DNA from: an uncultured Pelagibacteraceae bacterium | GTDB lineage: Bacteria; Pseudomonadota; Alphaproteobacteria; Pelagibacterales; Pelagibacteraceae | NCBI GenBank assembly: GCA_902634775.1 | Contig: CACPLG010000002.1 | Location: forward strand, 1 to 64,000 | Length of the DNA: 64,000 bases | Direction: 5' to 3' | Shown here: positions 46,680 through 55,388 of the stretch, piece by piece | Layout of the letters: every line of letters begins with the position of its first letter | How positions within the stretch are numbered: position 1 is the stretch's first letter | Notes under the pieces: model-generated | Databases searched by the model: none | What the model saw: only the letters and a program-made list of their open reading frames with translations | Told to the model about the DNA's origin: nothing | Program-made: the position numbers and the translations under genes

Positions 46680-46967
46680 TTACACTCCCTTAATTATAAT
46701 TAAATTACCTTCAGAATTTTTTTGGCGAAGTTCTTTAACTGGTTTATATAAATCAGAATTATACCACTCTAAAGCTTTTTCGTAAGTAGGAAATTCAATT
46801 ATAACATTCCTAGTGTAATCCCATTTACCTTCCAATGAGGTATATTCGCCGGCTCTAATAATATATTTCCCACCATAGTGCTTTATAGTTTGAGGTACTT
46901 GTTCCGCGTAAATTTTAAAACCTTCTTTATTCGTCATATTAATCTGAGCAATCACGTATCCGCTCAT
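46680..46967 (-). CDS. DUF1330 domain-containing protein
   Basis: A 95-residue DUF1330 protein. The sequence SGYVIAQINMTNKEGFKIYAEQ, the GG(K)YIIRAGE block and WDYTRNVIIEFPTYEKALEWYNS are characteristic. It is a dimeric ferredoxin-like barrel of unknown function. It starts 3 bases after the upstream gene's stop. Confidence 0.9.
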   Translation of the reverse strand: MSGYVIAQINMTNKEGFKIYAEQVPQTIKHYGGKYIIRAGEYTSLEGKWDYTRNVIIEFPTYEKALEWYNSDLYKPVKELRQKNSEGNLIIIKGV

Positions 46968-46970
46968 TTA

Positions 46971-47372
46971 TTAATAAAGAGTTTGAGCGACTTTTTTCAC
47001 TCGCTCTTCGCCATTTGGAATAGTTGTTTCTAAGAATTTATGACACTGATTAGTTAATTTCTCATTATATTTAGATCCATAGCGTTTATCGACAGCTTTA
47101 TTTACACCTTTGTCCCAATCAGTTTCTTTAATACCAATTTCGATTGCATAAGTTTTCCAAACTTTTACAGATGCCATGGATTTTTCTTTCATTCCATACT
47201 CAAATTTTTCACCAGATGGTAAAAAGTAATTAGCCATGTAAATTCCAACACAATCCCAAGCTTTTTCCTTATCTTTTTTGTTTAGATCAGCTAATGCTAA
47301 AGAAAAAATAAACAAACTAAACAGCACAATTAACAATAGCGAGAAGAAATTTTTTTTAAATAGTTCGTTCAT
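46971..47372 (-). CDS. Exported protein of unknown function
   Basis: A 133-residue protein with an N-terminal signal peptide (hydrophobic residues about 11-28, then LALADL). The mature part has two cysteines (AWDCVGIY and NQCHKFLE) that could pair. No family is recognised. It heads the minus-strand run of small genes. Confidence 0.7.
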   Translation of the reverse strand: MNELFKKNFFSLLLIVLFSLFIFSLALADLNKKDKEKAWDCVGIYMANYFLPSGEKFEYGMKEKSMASVKVWKTYAIEIGIKETDWDKGVNKAVDKRYGSKYNEKLTNQCHKFLETTIPNGEERVKKVAQTLY

Positions 47373-47448
47373 AGTATAAATAACTAAATTATTTAACTAC
47401 AATATCTTTATTATGTAAAAGATTTATTAAAGTGTGCGCTAAAAAAAA

Positions 47449-48450
47449 TTAAATCCAAGCGGGAATCGGTAGTCCTTTTTCCTCTAAAAATTTTCTATTA
47501 AACAGCTTGGAGTTGTATTTATCTGATCTGTCACAAAGAATTGTAACGATTGTTTTACCTGGTCCTAATTTTTTGCCAAGTCTTATAGCACCAGCAATAT
47601 TTACCCCACAACTTGTACCTAAACTTAGTCCTTCATTTTGAATAAGGTCATAAATGACAGGCAAAGACTCTTTATCTTCAATAGAGAAAGCACCATCAAT
47701 TTTTGCTTCAGCAAAATTGGCTGTAACTCTACTTGATCCTATACCTTCAGTAATTGAATTGCCTTCACCCTTTAACTCTCCATTTTCAATGTAGTTATAA
47801 AGAGATGATCCAGCAGGATCTGATAAATAAATCTTAATATTTTTGTTTTTTTCTTTCAAAAAACTGCTTACACCAGCAATTGTTCCTCCTGTACCAGACG
47901 AGCAAACAAAACCATCAACTTTTCCATCAGTTTGCATCCATATTTCTGGTCCAGTGGTCTCGTAATGTCCTTTAGAATTGGCGGTATTATCAAATTGATT
48001 AGCCCAAACTACTCCGTGATTGTTGCTACTCTTTAATTCATCAGCGAGTCTACCTGCTACTTTTACGTAGTTACCATCATCTTTGTATGGTTTAGGTGGG
48101 ACTAACCTTAAATCAGCTCCCATGTTCTTTAACATATCTTTTTTTTCCTGAGTTTGATTATCATTCATCACAATTATCGTTTTATACCCAATAGAATTTC
48201 CTATTAAGCAAAGACCAATACCAGTATTCCCAGCTGTACCTTCAACAATTGTTCCACCTTTTGTAATTAACTTTTTTTCTTGAGCATCTTTAATTAATGC
48301 TAAAGCTGCTCTATCTTTTACAGATCCACCTGGATTTAAGTATTCTGCTTTACCATAAATATTGCATCCAGTAATTTCGGATGCAGCTCTTAATTTTACT
48401 AATGGTGTATTACCAATCCCCTCAATGAAATTATTTTGAGCATTTTTCAT
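47449..48450 (-). CDS. cysK: Cysteine synthase A
   Basis: A PLP-dependent O-acetylserine sulfhydrylase that makes cysteine from O-acetylserine and sulfide. The PLP lysine is in NPGGSVKDRAA, with TAGNTGIGL and GTGGTIAG motifs. I use the ATG at 48450 (333 residues), one base after the cysE stop; an upstream GTG at 48465 would overlap cysE. Together with cysE it forms a cysteine-synthesis unit headed by the Cys-rich peptide. Confidence 0.95.
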   Translation of the reverse strand: MKNAQNNFIEGIGNTPLVKLRAASEITGCNIYGKAEYLNPGGSVKDRAALALIKDAQEKKLITKGGTIVEGTAGNTGIGLCLIGNSIGYKTIIVMNDNQTQEKKDMLKNMGADLRLVPPKPYKDDGNYVKVAGRLADELKSSNNHGVVWANQFDNTANSKGHYETTGPEIWMQTDGKVDGFVCSSGTGGTIAGVSSFLKEKNKNIKIYLSDPAGSSLYNYIENGELKGEGNSITEGIGSSRVTANFAEAKIDGAFSIEDKESLPVIYDLIQNEGLSLGTSCGVNIAGAIRLGKKLGPGKTIVTILCDRSDKYNSKLFNRKFLEEKGLPIPAWI

Positions 48451-48451
48451 A

Positions 48452-49033
48452 TTAATTTTTATCACTTTCGAAGGTTATACCATAAGGTTTAAAGTTTTCA
48501 TCTGAACCTAAAGTTTCCCCGACATTTTTTGCTGGTATTCCAACCATCACTGCATTTTCTGGTACATCTTTTGTAACTACTGCGTTTGCGCCAATCTTTG
48601 CGTTTTTGCCAACAGTCACCGGTCCAAGTACTTGTGCACCAGACCCAACTACCACATTATCTTTAAGAGTAGGATGTCTTTTTATATTTCTTTGTTCATT
48701 AGAATTTATACTTGGTGAAATACCACCTAGTGTTGCCATGTGATAGATCGTTACATTATCTCCAATTTCTGAAGTTTCACCAATTACAACACCCATTCCA
48801 TGATCAATAAATAAATTCTTTCCAATATTTGCTTTTGGGTGAATTTCTATTCCAGTTAAAAATCTTGAAAACTGAGAGATTATTCTTGCAATTAAATTAA
48901 ATTTTGCAATTGCAAAAAAATTTGCGATTTTGTGAAAAAAAACAGCCTTAGCACCAGGATAAGTTAATATGATACTTAACTTTGATTTGGCAGCTGGATC
49001 TCTCTTAATTATAGACTCTAAAAATTCATTCAT
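48452..49033 (-). CDS. cysE: Serine O-acetyltransferase
   Basis: A left-handed beta-helix acetyltransferase that makes O-acetylserine. Hexapeptide repeats run through residues about 70-165, with the active-site histidine in [17 protein letters not shown] and MATLGGIS. I start at ATG 49033 ([18 protein letters not shown], 193 residues), the canonical N-terminus of the EpsC/CysE short type, not the in-frame upstream start at 49123, which runs through the Cys-rich ORF. No clear ribosome binding site precedes 49033, so translation may be coupled to the upstream peptide. Confidence 0.93.
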   Translation of the reverse strand: MNEFLESIIKRDPAAKSKLSIILTYPGAKAVFFHKIANFFAIAKFNLIARIISQFSRFLTGIEIHPKANIGKNLFIDHGMGVVIGETSEIGDNVTIYHMATLGGISPSINSNEQRNIKRHPTLKDNVVVGSGAQVLGPVTVGKNAKIGANAVVTKDVPENAVMVGIPAKNVGETLGSDENFKPYGITFESDKN

Positions 49034-49058
49034 AATTTTGTGAAATTGAATAAGCTTA

Positions 49059-49175
49059 CTAATTGCAACAACAACAAACACCTTCAGGTTTGCAATTACA
49101 TTGCATATCCCCGTCGCAAGCACATGTGTCGTTCGTGCAGTTTGTGCAAATACATTTTGAATTGTCGCAAGCCAT
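49059..49175 (-). CDS. Cysteine-rich micro-ORF upstream of cysE
   Basis: Reading the minus strand from ATG 49175 gives 38 residues and TAG (stop at 49059-49061). It has 12 cysteines, at residues 3, 8, 10, 13, 18, 20, 26, 28 and 34-37, the last four being consecutive just before the C-terminal Asn. It lies 25 bases upstream of the cysE start. The -10-like TATATC ends 4 bases before the ATG, so the transcript may be leaderless. The arrangement fits a cysteine-sensing leader peptide; the CxC and CxxC spacing also fits a small metallothionein. No homologue was searched. Confidence 0.7.
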   Translation of the reverse strand: MACDNSKCICTNCTNDTCACDGDMQCNCKPEGVCCCCN

Positions 49176-49225
49176 AATTGATATATAGAGCTAATAACTT
49201 AATAATCAACCCAATTTTTGTCGCT

Positions 49226-49918
49226 TTAAATTTGATTTAAAGTAAGGCCTTTTACGTTTGCAGGCACAGCCACATCCATCATTTTTGGATTAGCTAATTT
49301 TAGATTATTCATGATCTCTACATATTGATCTATTGAATTGACTTGTAATCTTGGATTATTCTTTATTTCGTTTCCAATTGTAGAATTTTTTTTTCCATTA
49401 TAATCATGTGCTGGAAAAACTATTGTGTTCTCTGGAAGTTTAAGTAATTTATTGAATAAAGAGTCATATTGTTGATTTGCATTTCCATTTTGAAAATCAG
49501 TTCTTCCGGTACCATTTATTAATAATGTATCTCCAGTAAAAACTCTATCATTCATTAAAAAACTATAAGAACAATCTGTATGTCCAGGCGTATATAAAAC
49601 TTTTAATTCAATACCATCCAAATTAATTTTTTCATTTTCTTTTACTCTTAAATCAACTACTTGAGATTTAGAATTTTCACCCATTATTTTTGTGCAATTA
49701 GTTCTTTTGCTCAATTCATTTAGCCCAGTAATATGATCAGCATGAATATGAGTATCAATTACTTTAACTAATTTTAATTTAAGTTTTTCTAAAAGCTTGA
49801 TGTAATCCTCAGTGTGCTCTATCACAGGATCAATAATTAAAGCTTCCCGACCTTCACCGCTTGACAGTATGTACGTGTAAGTTGAAGACTTATTATCAAA
49901 TAGTTGTTCAAAAATCAT
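49226..49918 (-). CDS. ETHE1-like persulfide dioxygenase / MBL-fold hydrolase
   Basis: A metallo-beta-lactamase-fold protein with the HxHxDH metal motif in THIHADHITG and the later GDTLLINGTGRTDFQ block, which marks the ETHE1/persulfide dioxygenase branch rather than glyoxalase II. It would oxidise glutathione persulfide to sulfite. I use ATG 49918 (MIFEQLFD, 230 residues); upstream ATGs at 49930 and 49957 look less likely. It lies beside cysteine synthesis genes, consistent with sulfur handling. Confidence 0.85.
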   Translation of the reverse strand: MIFEQLFDNKSSTYTYILSSGEGREALIIDPVIEHTEDYIKLLEKLKLKLVKVIDTHIHADHITGLNELSKRTNCTKIMGENSKSQVVDLRVKENEKINLDGIELKVLYTPGHTDCSYSFLMNDRVFTGDTLLINGTGRTDFQNGNANQQYDSLFNKLLKLPENTIVFPAHDYNGKKNSTIGNEIKNNPRLQVNSIDQYVEIMNNLKLANPKMMDVAVPANVKGLTLNQI

Positions 49919-49993
49919 GTTAATTATCATCATATAAAAAATTGCATCGCAAATCAATCTTGCATATAATTTGTTTTTAAAAAGGAGATGTAA

Positions 49994-50656
49994 ATGACTC
50001 TAAAAATAAATAGTTTAGCGCCTGACTTTAAAGCTAAATCGACAATTGGCGATATTTCATTTCATGAATGGCTAGGTGATAGTTGGGGTGTCCTATTTTC
50101 GCACCCAAAAGACTTCACACCTGTTTGCACAACAGAATTAGGTTCTCTTGCAAAATTAAAACCTGAATTTGAAAAAAGAAATGTAAAGGTAATAGGTCTA
50201 AGTGTTGATCCAGTATCAGATCACGTAAAGTGGTTGGAGGATATAAAAGATGTCACTGGAAAAAAACCAGACTATCCAATTATAGCTGATGAAGATCTTA
50301 AAATTGCAAAACTTTATAACATGTTAGAAGGCGATGCAGGAACTACTTCAATGGGTAGAACTGCAGTAGACAATCAAACAGTTAGAACAGTTTTTATTAT
50401 AAGACCTGACAAAAGAATTGGTTTGTTCTTAACTTACCCAATGGCGACTGGAAGAAATTTTATGGAATTATTGAGATCAATAGACTCAATGCAGCTAACA
50501 GCTAAACATAAAGTAGCAACCCCAGCTGATTGGAAAAAAGGTGAGGAAGTTATCATTGTACCTGCTGTTAAGGATGATGAAGCTAAAAAATTGTTTCCTA
50601 AAGGTTGGAATGCAATTAAACCTTATTTAAGAAAAGTTCCAGATCCATCTAAGTAG
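49994..50656 (+). CDS. 1-Cys peroxiredoxin (Prx6-type)
   Basis: A 220-residue peroxiredoxin. The peroxidatic cysteine is in HPKDFTPVCTTELGSL, and the C-terminal extension with YPMATGRNF is typical of Prx6. It removes peroxides. An AAAGGAGATG at 49980-49989 gives a strong ribosome binding site. It is followed one base later by a methyltransferase. Confidence 0.94.
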   Translation: MTLKINSLAPDFKAKSTIGDISFHEWLGDSWGVLFSHPKDFTPVCTTELGSLAKLKPEFEKRNVKVIGLSVDPVSDHVKWLEDIKDVTGKKPDYPIIADEDLKIAKLYNMLEGDAGTTSMGRTAVDNQTVRTVFIIRPDKRIGLFLTYPMATGRNFMELLRSIDSMQLTAKHKVATPADWKKGEEVIIVPAVKDDEAKKLFPKGWNAIKPYLRKVPDPSK

Positions 50657-50657
50657 A

Positions 50658-51311
50658 TTGGACAAAAAACTTTTAAACCTACAATCTCAGCATTGGGAAA
50701 ATAATTTCTCAAGTAAGCCTGAGATGTTTGGTTTTGAACCGAGCTACTCAGCAAAAAAAGCTCTCGAAACATTTAAAAAAAATAACATTACAAATATTAT
50801 TGAACTTGGCGCAGGTCTTGGAAGGGATACAATATTTTTTGCACAAAATGGAATTTATGTGCATGCAATTGATTACAGTTTGTCAGCAACAAATATTATT
50901 AAAAAAAGATCTAAAGAAAACAATTTAGACGCTTTAATAAAAGTTGAAAATCAAGATATTAGAAAAAAACTGGATTGTGATAATGAAAATTTTCAAGCAT
51001 GTTACTCACATATGTTATTTTGTATGGCTCTAACAAATCAAGATTTAAAAGATTTAAATCAAGAAATTTTGAGAGTTTTAAAAAAAGACGGTTTTAATAT
51101 TTATACTGTAAGAAATCATATGGATGGCGATTTTAAGAAAGGAGCGCATAGAGGAGAAGATATGTATGAAATGAATGGTTTTATTGTTCACTATTTTTCA
51201 GAAAACAAAATAAAGAATCTTTTAGATGGATTTACAAATGTAAGTATTGAAAATTTTGATGAGGGTAGTTTTCCTCGAAAATTGTCTCTAGTAATAAATA
51301 AGAAAAAATAA
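50658..51311 (+). CDS. Class I SAM-dependent methyltransferase
   Basis: A 217-residue methyltransferase with motif I IIELGAGLGRDTIFFAQNG near residue 45. The start is a TTG one base after the peroxiredoxin stop, so it depends on coupled translation. It resembles the tellurite-resistance/thiopurine-type methyltransferase group that detoxifies small compounds, but the substrate is unknown. Confidence 0.85.
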   Translation: MDKKLLNLQSQHWENNFSSKPEMFGFEPSYSAKKALETFKKNNITNIIELGAGLGRDTIFFAQNGIYVHAIDYSLSATNIIKKRSKENNLDALIKVENQDIRKKLDCDNENFQACYSHMLFCMALTNQDLKDLNQEILRVLKKDGFNIYTVRNHMDGDFKKGAHRGEDMYEMNGFIVHYFSENKIKNLLDGFTNVSIENFDEGSFPRKLSLVINKKK

Positions 51312-51371
51312 CGTTTTTTGAGTGCAATTTAGCCCCATTGGTTTTTTTTAAATAGTTATTAAATATAAGGT

Positions 51372-52124
51372 ATGAGTAATTTAGACAGTCATTATAAACC
51401 AAGTAATTTTAGTGATAAGGTAGCTTTATCTTTCACAAAATTCTTAAGGTTCCTTGCAGATACTTTTTTCAAAAAAAGGTACGGACATAGAGCTGTTGTA
51501 TTAGAAACTGTAGCAGCAGTTCCAGGTATGGTTGCTGGAATGTTAATCCATTTAAAATCTCTTAGAAAGATGGAAGATGATAAAGGATGGATTAAAACTC
51601 TTTTAGATGAAGCTGAAAATGAAAGAATGCATTTAATGACATTCATTCAAATTGCAAAACCAACTTTTATTGAAAGAATTGTAATAATGATTGCACAGTT
51701 TATATTCATTGTAACGTACGCAATCATCTACATTGTATCTCAAAGAACAGCACATAGAATTGTTGGTTATTTTGAAGAAGAGGCTGTCAGAAGTTATACA
51801 GAATATTTACATGAATTAGAAACTGGTAAAATTAAAGATCAACCTGCTCCTGAAGTTGCAATTAATTATTGGAATTTACCCTTACATGCAACACTAAAAG
51901 ATGTTGTAAAAGTGATAAGAGATGATGAGGCAGGACATAGAGATGTAAATCATAGTTTTGCCGATGTTATAGACGAAAGAAAAACAAAAGAAAAAATTAA
52001 TGTCTTTGATTTAATTAAAAAAGCGAAACCTATTAAATCAAATATTGATCCTTATAAAATGCATAAAGTAAAAATAACTAACAAAGAAATAACAACAAAG
52101 GAAAACTTAGGAGGAAATAATTAA
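51372..52124 (+). CDS. aox: Alternative oxidase
   Basis: A 250-residue AOX, a non-proton-pumping diiron ubiquinol oxidase. The metal-ligand blocks are all present: LETVAAVPG, ENERMHL, EEEAVRSYTEYL and RDDEAGHRDVNH. Two hydrophobic helices (about residues 55-75 and 108-130) sit against the membrane. AOX gives a cyanide-resistant electron sink. It starts a unit with a cupredoxin and a DUF4396 gene. Confidence 0.95.
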   Translation: MSNLDSHYKPSNFSDKVALSFTKFLRFLADTFFKKRYGHRAVVLETVAAVPGMVAGMLIHLKSLRKMEDDKGWIKTLLDEAENERMHLMTFIQIAKPTFIERIVIMIAQFIFIVTYAIIYIVSQRTAHRIVGYFEEEAVRSYTEYLHELETGKIKDQPAPEVAINYWNLPLHATLKDVVKVIRDDEAGHRDVNHSFADVIDERKTKEKINVFDLIKKAKPIKSNIDPYKMHKVKITNKEITTKENLGGNN

Positions 52125-52126
52125 TT

Positions 52127-52636
52127 ATGACTAAAATTTATATATATATTTTGACTATATTTTTTATTTTTACATCTGCTTCATTTGCAGATAAAAATAT
52201 GATGATTGGTTCAAAAGGAAAACTTAATGAGGTAAATAGAACAATCAAAGTGAATATGTACGACAACTACTATGAGCCAAAATCTTTCAATATTAAAAAA
52301 GGTGAAACGATAAAGTTCGAAGTAGTTAATGCAGGTAACCTTGTACATGAATTTAATATTGCTAATGCAATGATGCACAAAAAACATCAGCCTGAAATGG
52401 AAAAAATGGTTGAGAATGAAATTTTATTAGCTGACTCAATTGATAGAGAGAAAATGAAAAAAATGGCTAAGATGGATAAGTCAATGGGACATTCACATAC
52501 TAATAGTGTTCTTTTAGCTCCAAATGAAAAAGGGGATTTAGTTTGGAAGTTTGATAATGCAATGAATATAGAGATTGCTTGCAATGTACCTGGTCATTAT
52601 CAAATTGGAATGGTAGCTAAAGTAGAGTTAGAATAA
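52127..52636 (+). CDS. Cupredoxin-domain copper protein
   Basis: A 169-residue exported protein with a signal peptide (about residues 5-22) and a cupredoxin domain: the first histidine in GNLVHEFNI, then the C-terminal CNVPGHYQIGM with the Cys, His and Met of a type 1 copper site. A Met/His-rich insert (MMHKKHQPEMEK and KKMAKMDKSMGHSHT) suggests extra copper binding. It lies 2 bases after AOX, hence probably co-expressed. Confidence 0.87.
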   Translation: MTKIYIYILTIFFIFTSASFADKNMMIGSKGKLNEVNRTIKVNMYDNYYEPKSFNIKKGETIKFEVVNAGNLVHEFNIANAMMHKKHQPEMEKMVENEILLADSIDREKMKKMAKMDKSMGHSHTNSVLLAPNEKGDLVWKFDNAMNIEIACNVPGHYQIGMVAKVELE

Positions 52637-52658
52637 CTCTATTAAAAAATTTACTTAA

Positions 52659-53102
52659 ATGAGTTCAGAAAGTTTAACCTTTAATTGGTCTTGTAAACAC
52701 ACTTGGAAAAGAAGTGCAAAAAACACAGCTTGGTGTTTACTTGGATGCTCAATTGGTGACTTTGGAACAATCTTATTTTTTCAACTAACTCAAATTCCAT
52801 TTCCAGTTTTTGGAATAATGACTTTAGCAATAATTAATGGATTAATCACAAGTATAATTTTGGAAACAGTTATACTTATGAGACAAAATTTTGATTTTAG
52901 AAAAGCATTTAATACAGCGATAGGGATGAGTTTTATATCCATGATTAGTATGGAAGTTGCAATGAATTTAACAGATTATCTTTTAACAGGGGGAGCAATA
53001 TTAACTTGGTGGGTTGTCCCATTAATGTTGATTGTAGGTTTTGTAACACCTTGGCCCTATAATTATTGGAGATTAAAGAAGTTTAATATAGCTTGCCACT
53101 AA
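52659..53102 (+). CDS. DUF4396 membrane protein
   Basis: A 147-residue protein with about four membrane helices and the DUF4396 pattern, beginning SCKHTWKRSAKNTAWCLLGCSIGDFG. Function unknown; association with copper is only suggested by its neighbours. It overlaps the convergent HisD-family gene by 4 bases. Confidence 0.78.
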   Translation: MSSESLTFNWSCKHTWKRSAKNTAWCLLGCSIGDFGTILFFQLTQIPFPVFGIMTLAIINGLITSIILETVILMRQNFDFRKAFNTAIGMSFISMISMEVAMNLTDYLLTGGAILTWWVVPLMLIVGFVTPWPYNYWRLKKFNIACH

Positions 53103-54385
53103 TTCGAATAACCATATTTTCGAAGTCTCACATCACCAGTTCTTGCATGAGCTTCCATTCCTTCGTATCTTGAAATTCTAGCAGCTGCAGCACCAACTTC
53201 TTTTGTAGACTCTTTAGTCATTCTTTGAAAACTTAATGTCTTAATAAATTTTCCCACAAATAAACCGCCAGTATATTTTCCAGCTCCTTTTGTAGGTAAT
53301 ATGTGGTTAGTACCAGAACATTTGTCACCATAAGCAACAGTAGTTTCTTCGCCTATAAATAATGATCCATAATTCTTAAGTTTTTCATGGAACCATTTTA
53401 AATCTTTTGTTTGTAACTCTAAATGTTCAGGAGCATAATCATCACTCACTTTGACCATTTCTTCATTAGTGTCACATAAAATAACTTCACCATAATCTCT
53501 CCATGCTGCTTCAGCACTTAATCTTGGAACTTCTGGTAATTCATCGATTAATTCTGGAACTCTTTTCATCACCGCATCAGCTAGTTTTTGACTTGTTGTA
53601 TATAACCAAGCTGGTGAATTATAACCATGTTCTGCTTGCCCAACTAAGTCAACTGCAACAATTTCTGGATCTGCTGTATCATCAGCTATTATTCCAATTT
53701 CTGTTGGTCCAGCAAATAAATCAATACCAACTTTACCAAACAAAATTCTTTTAGCTTCAGCTACAAATTGATTTCCAGGTCCAACTAAAATATCAGCCGG
53801 AGCATTACCAAATAAACCATAGGTCATTGCAGCTATAGCAGGAACTCCACCTAAATTTAAAATTACATCAGCACCACATAAGTCAGCAGTATAAATTATA
53901 GCAGGGTGGGCACCTATATTTTCTTTTGGCGGGCTACATGCAATAATATTCTTAACTCCAGCTACCTTCGCGGTAGTTACACTCATAACAGCTGAAGCGA
54001 TATGCGCGTACCTTCCACCAGGAATATAACATCCTGCGGTATTTACCGGCACTAGTTTTTGTCCAGCATACAAACCATTTGAAAGCTCCACCTCAAAGTC
54101 TTGACCATAGTTTTTCAATTGGGCTTCAGCAAATTTTTTAACTCTATCGTAAGAAAATTTAATATCGTCTTTAGTTTTTTGATCTAATTTCTTTTTAATC
54201 TCTTCAATTTTTTCTTTAGATATAATTATTTCACCATCGTATTTATCAAATTTTTTTGTTAATTCTTTACAACCTTCTTCTTTTGATTTTTCAAGTTCTT
54301 TTAAAAGATTTTGAACTATCTCTTTAGTTTTAGTATCGTCCGTTGAAGCTGTTTTAGTTGCTTTTTTCAAATATTTAATTGTCAT
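53099..54385 (-). CDS. Histidinol dehydrogenase-family enzyme (possibly sulfopropanediol dehydrogenase)
   Basis: A 428-residue HisD-family oxidoreductase with the family blocks VPVNTAGCYIPGGRYAHIASA, ILVGPGNQFVAEAKR, GPTEIGIIADDTADP and QAEHGYNSP. Some of this family (HpsN) oxidise 2,3-dihydroxypropane-1-sulfonate rather than histidinol. It is not in a his operon, and its neighbours are sulfonate-type genes, so an HpsN role is plausible but not proven. Confidence 0.8.
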   Translation of the reverse strand: MTIKYLKKATKTASTDDTKTKEIVQNLLKELEKSKEEGCKELTKKFDKYDGEIIISKEKIEEIKKKLDQKTKDDIKFSYDRVKKFAEAQLKNYGQDFEVELSNGLYAGQKLVPVNTAGCYIPGGRYAHIASAVMSVTTAKVAGVKNIIACSPPKENIGAHPAIIYTADLCGADVILNLGGVPAIAAMTYGLFGNAPADILVGPGNQFVAEAKRILFGKVGIDLFAGPTEIGIIADDTADPEIVAVDLVGQAEHGYNSPAWLYTTSQKLADAVMKRVPELIDELPEVPRLSAEAAWRDYGEVILCDTNEEMVKVSDDYAPEHLELQTKDLKWFHEKLKNYGSLFIGEETTVAYGDKCSGTNHILPTKGAGKYTGGLFVGKFIKTLSFQRMTKESTKEVGAAAARISRYEGMEAHARTGDVRLRKYGYSN

Positions 54386-54408
54386 TTATATAAATTTATA
54401 TTTCATTC

Positions 54409-55320
54409 TTAATCTAATGCAACAACTGCTGCAGCTATAGAAGCTAATCTTGCAACGGCTTCATCTGATCTACTAGTAATTACTACTGGAACTTTTCCAC
54501 CAACAACCACACCTGCTGCACATGCTCCCATAAAATATATCATCATTTTTACTAATGCATTACCAGTTTCAACACTTGGAACCAATAAAACATCAGCATC
54601 ACCAGCAACAATATTTTTAATTCCTTTAATAGAAGCTGATTTTTTAGAAATACTGTTATCAAATGCTAGCGGACCAAAAACATCTGCATCTAAATTTTCT
54701 TTTTTTGATAATTCGGTTATTTCTTTTGCCTCTATTGAACTTTGAATACTATCTAAAACTTCCTCTGTTGCAGATAAAACTGCAACTTTAGGTCTATTAT
54801 TTCCAATTCTCTTAGAGAAATTTATTACATTCTTTAAAATATGCATTTTCGTTTTCACATTTGGCAAAACATTTAAAGCTCCATCTGTAATGATTAAAGG
54901 CTTATCATTTTTATCTAAAGACATATGCCAAATATGACTAAGCCTAGTTTTTCCTAAAAGTTGATATTCCCTTTTTAAAACCTCTTTCATTAATATATCT
55001 GTGTGAATATGTCCTTTAACTATAATTTTAATTTTTCCCTCTTTCGCTAACTTAGCAGCCACAATTGCTGTATTATTTTCTACTGGTTCATGAATAATTT
55101 CATACTGCGAAATATCAAATTTAATTTCTTCAGCATATTTTTGAATTTGATCTTTATCTCCTATAAAAATTGGTTTTATCAAATTTTCTTTGACCGCATC
55201 CATTACTGAAAGCATTGGCAAAGGTTTTCCAGCATTTACAATTGCTGCACTGACATCTTTCTTTTTGCTAGCCGCATCCAAAAGATTGTTGGGACACACT
55301 ATTTGCTTATCTGAAATCAT
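54409..55320 (-). CDS. Phosphate acetyl/butyryltransferase
   Basis: A 303-residue PTA/PTB-family acyltransferase with the block VAGDADVLLVPSVETGNALVK near residue 240 and the AGVVVGGKVPVV segment. It would convert acyl-CoA to acyl phosphate. I use the ATG at 55320 (MISDKQIVCPNN); the upstream in-frame extension crosses the divergent symporter. In sulfonate degraders a Pta follows sulfoacetaldehyde acetyltransferase; xsc is not in this window. Confidence 0.87.
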   Translation of the reverse strand: MISDKQIVCPNNLLDAASKKKDVSAAIVNAGKPLPMLSVMDAVKENLIKPIFIGDKDQIQKYAEEIKFDISQYEIIHEPVENNTAIVAAKLAKEGKIKIIVKGHIHTDILMKEVLKREYQLLGKTRLSHIWHMSLDKNDKPLIITDGALNVLPNVKTKMHILKNVINFSKRIGNNRPKVAVLSATEEVLDSIQSSIEAKEITELSKKENLDADVFGPLAFDNSISKKSASIKGIKNIVAGDADVLLVPSVETGNALVKMMIYFMGACAAGVVVGGKVPVVITSRSDEAVARLASIAAAVVALD

Positions 55321-55388
55321 TAAAAATCTTATATTTGTTTTTATAATGAGTATAAAGGAATTTGAGCATATTTGTGGTATTATAAATT

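Noticed and set aside
49034-49123. N-terminal extension of cysE
   Set aside because: Family N-terminus [17 protein letters not shown] begins at 49033, and the extension is the out-of-frame shadow of the Cys-rich ORF.
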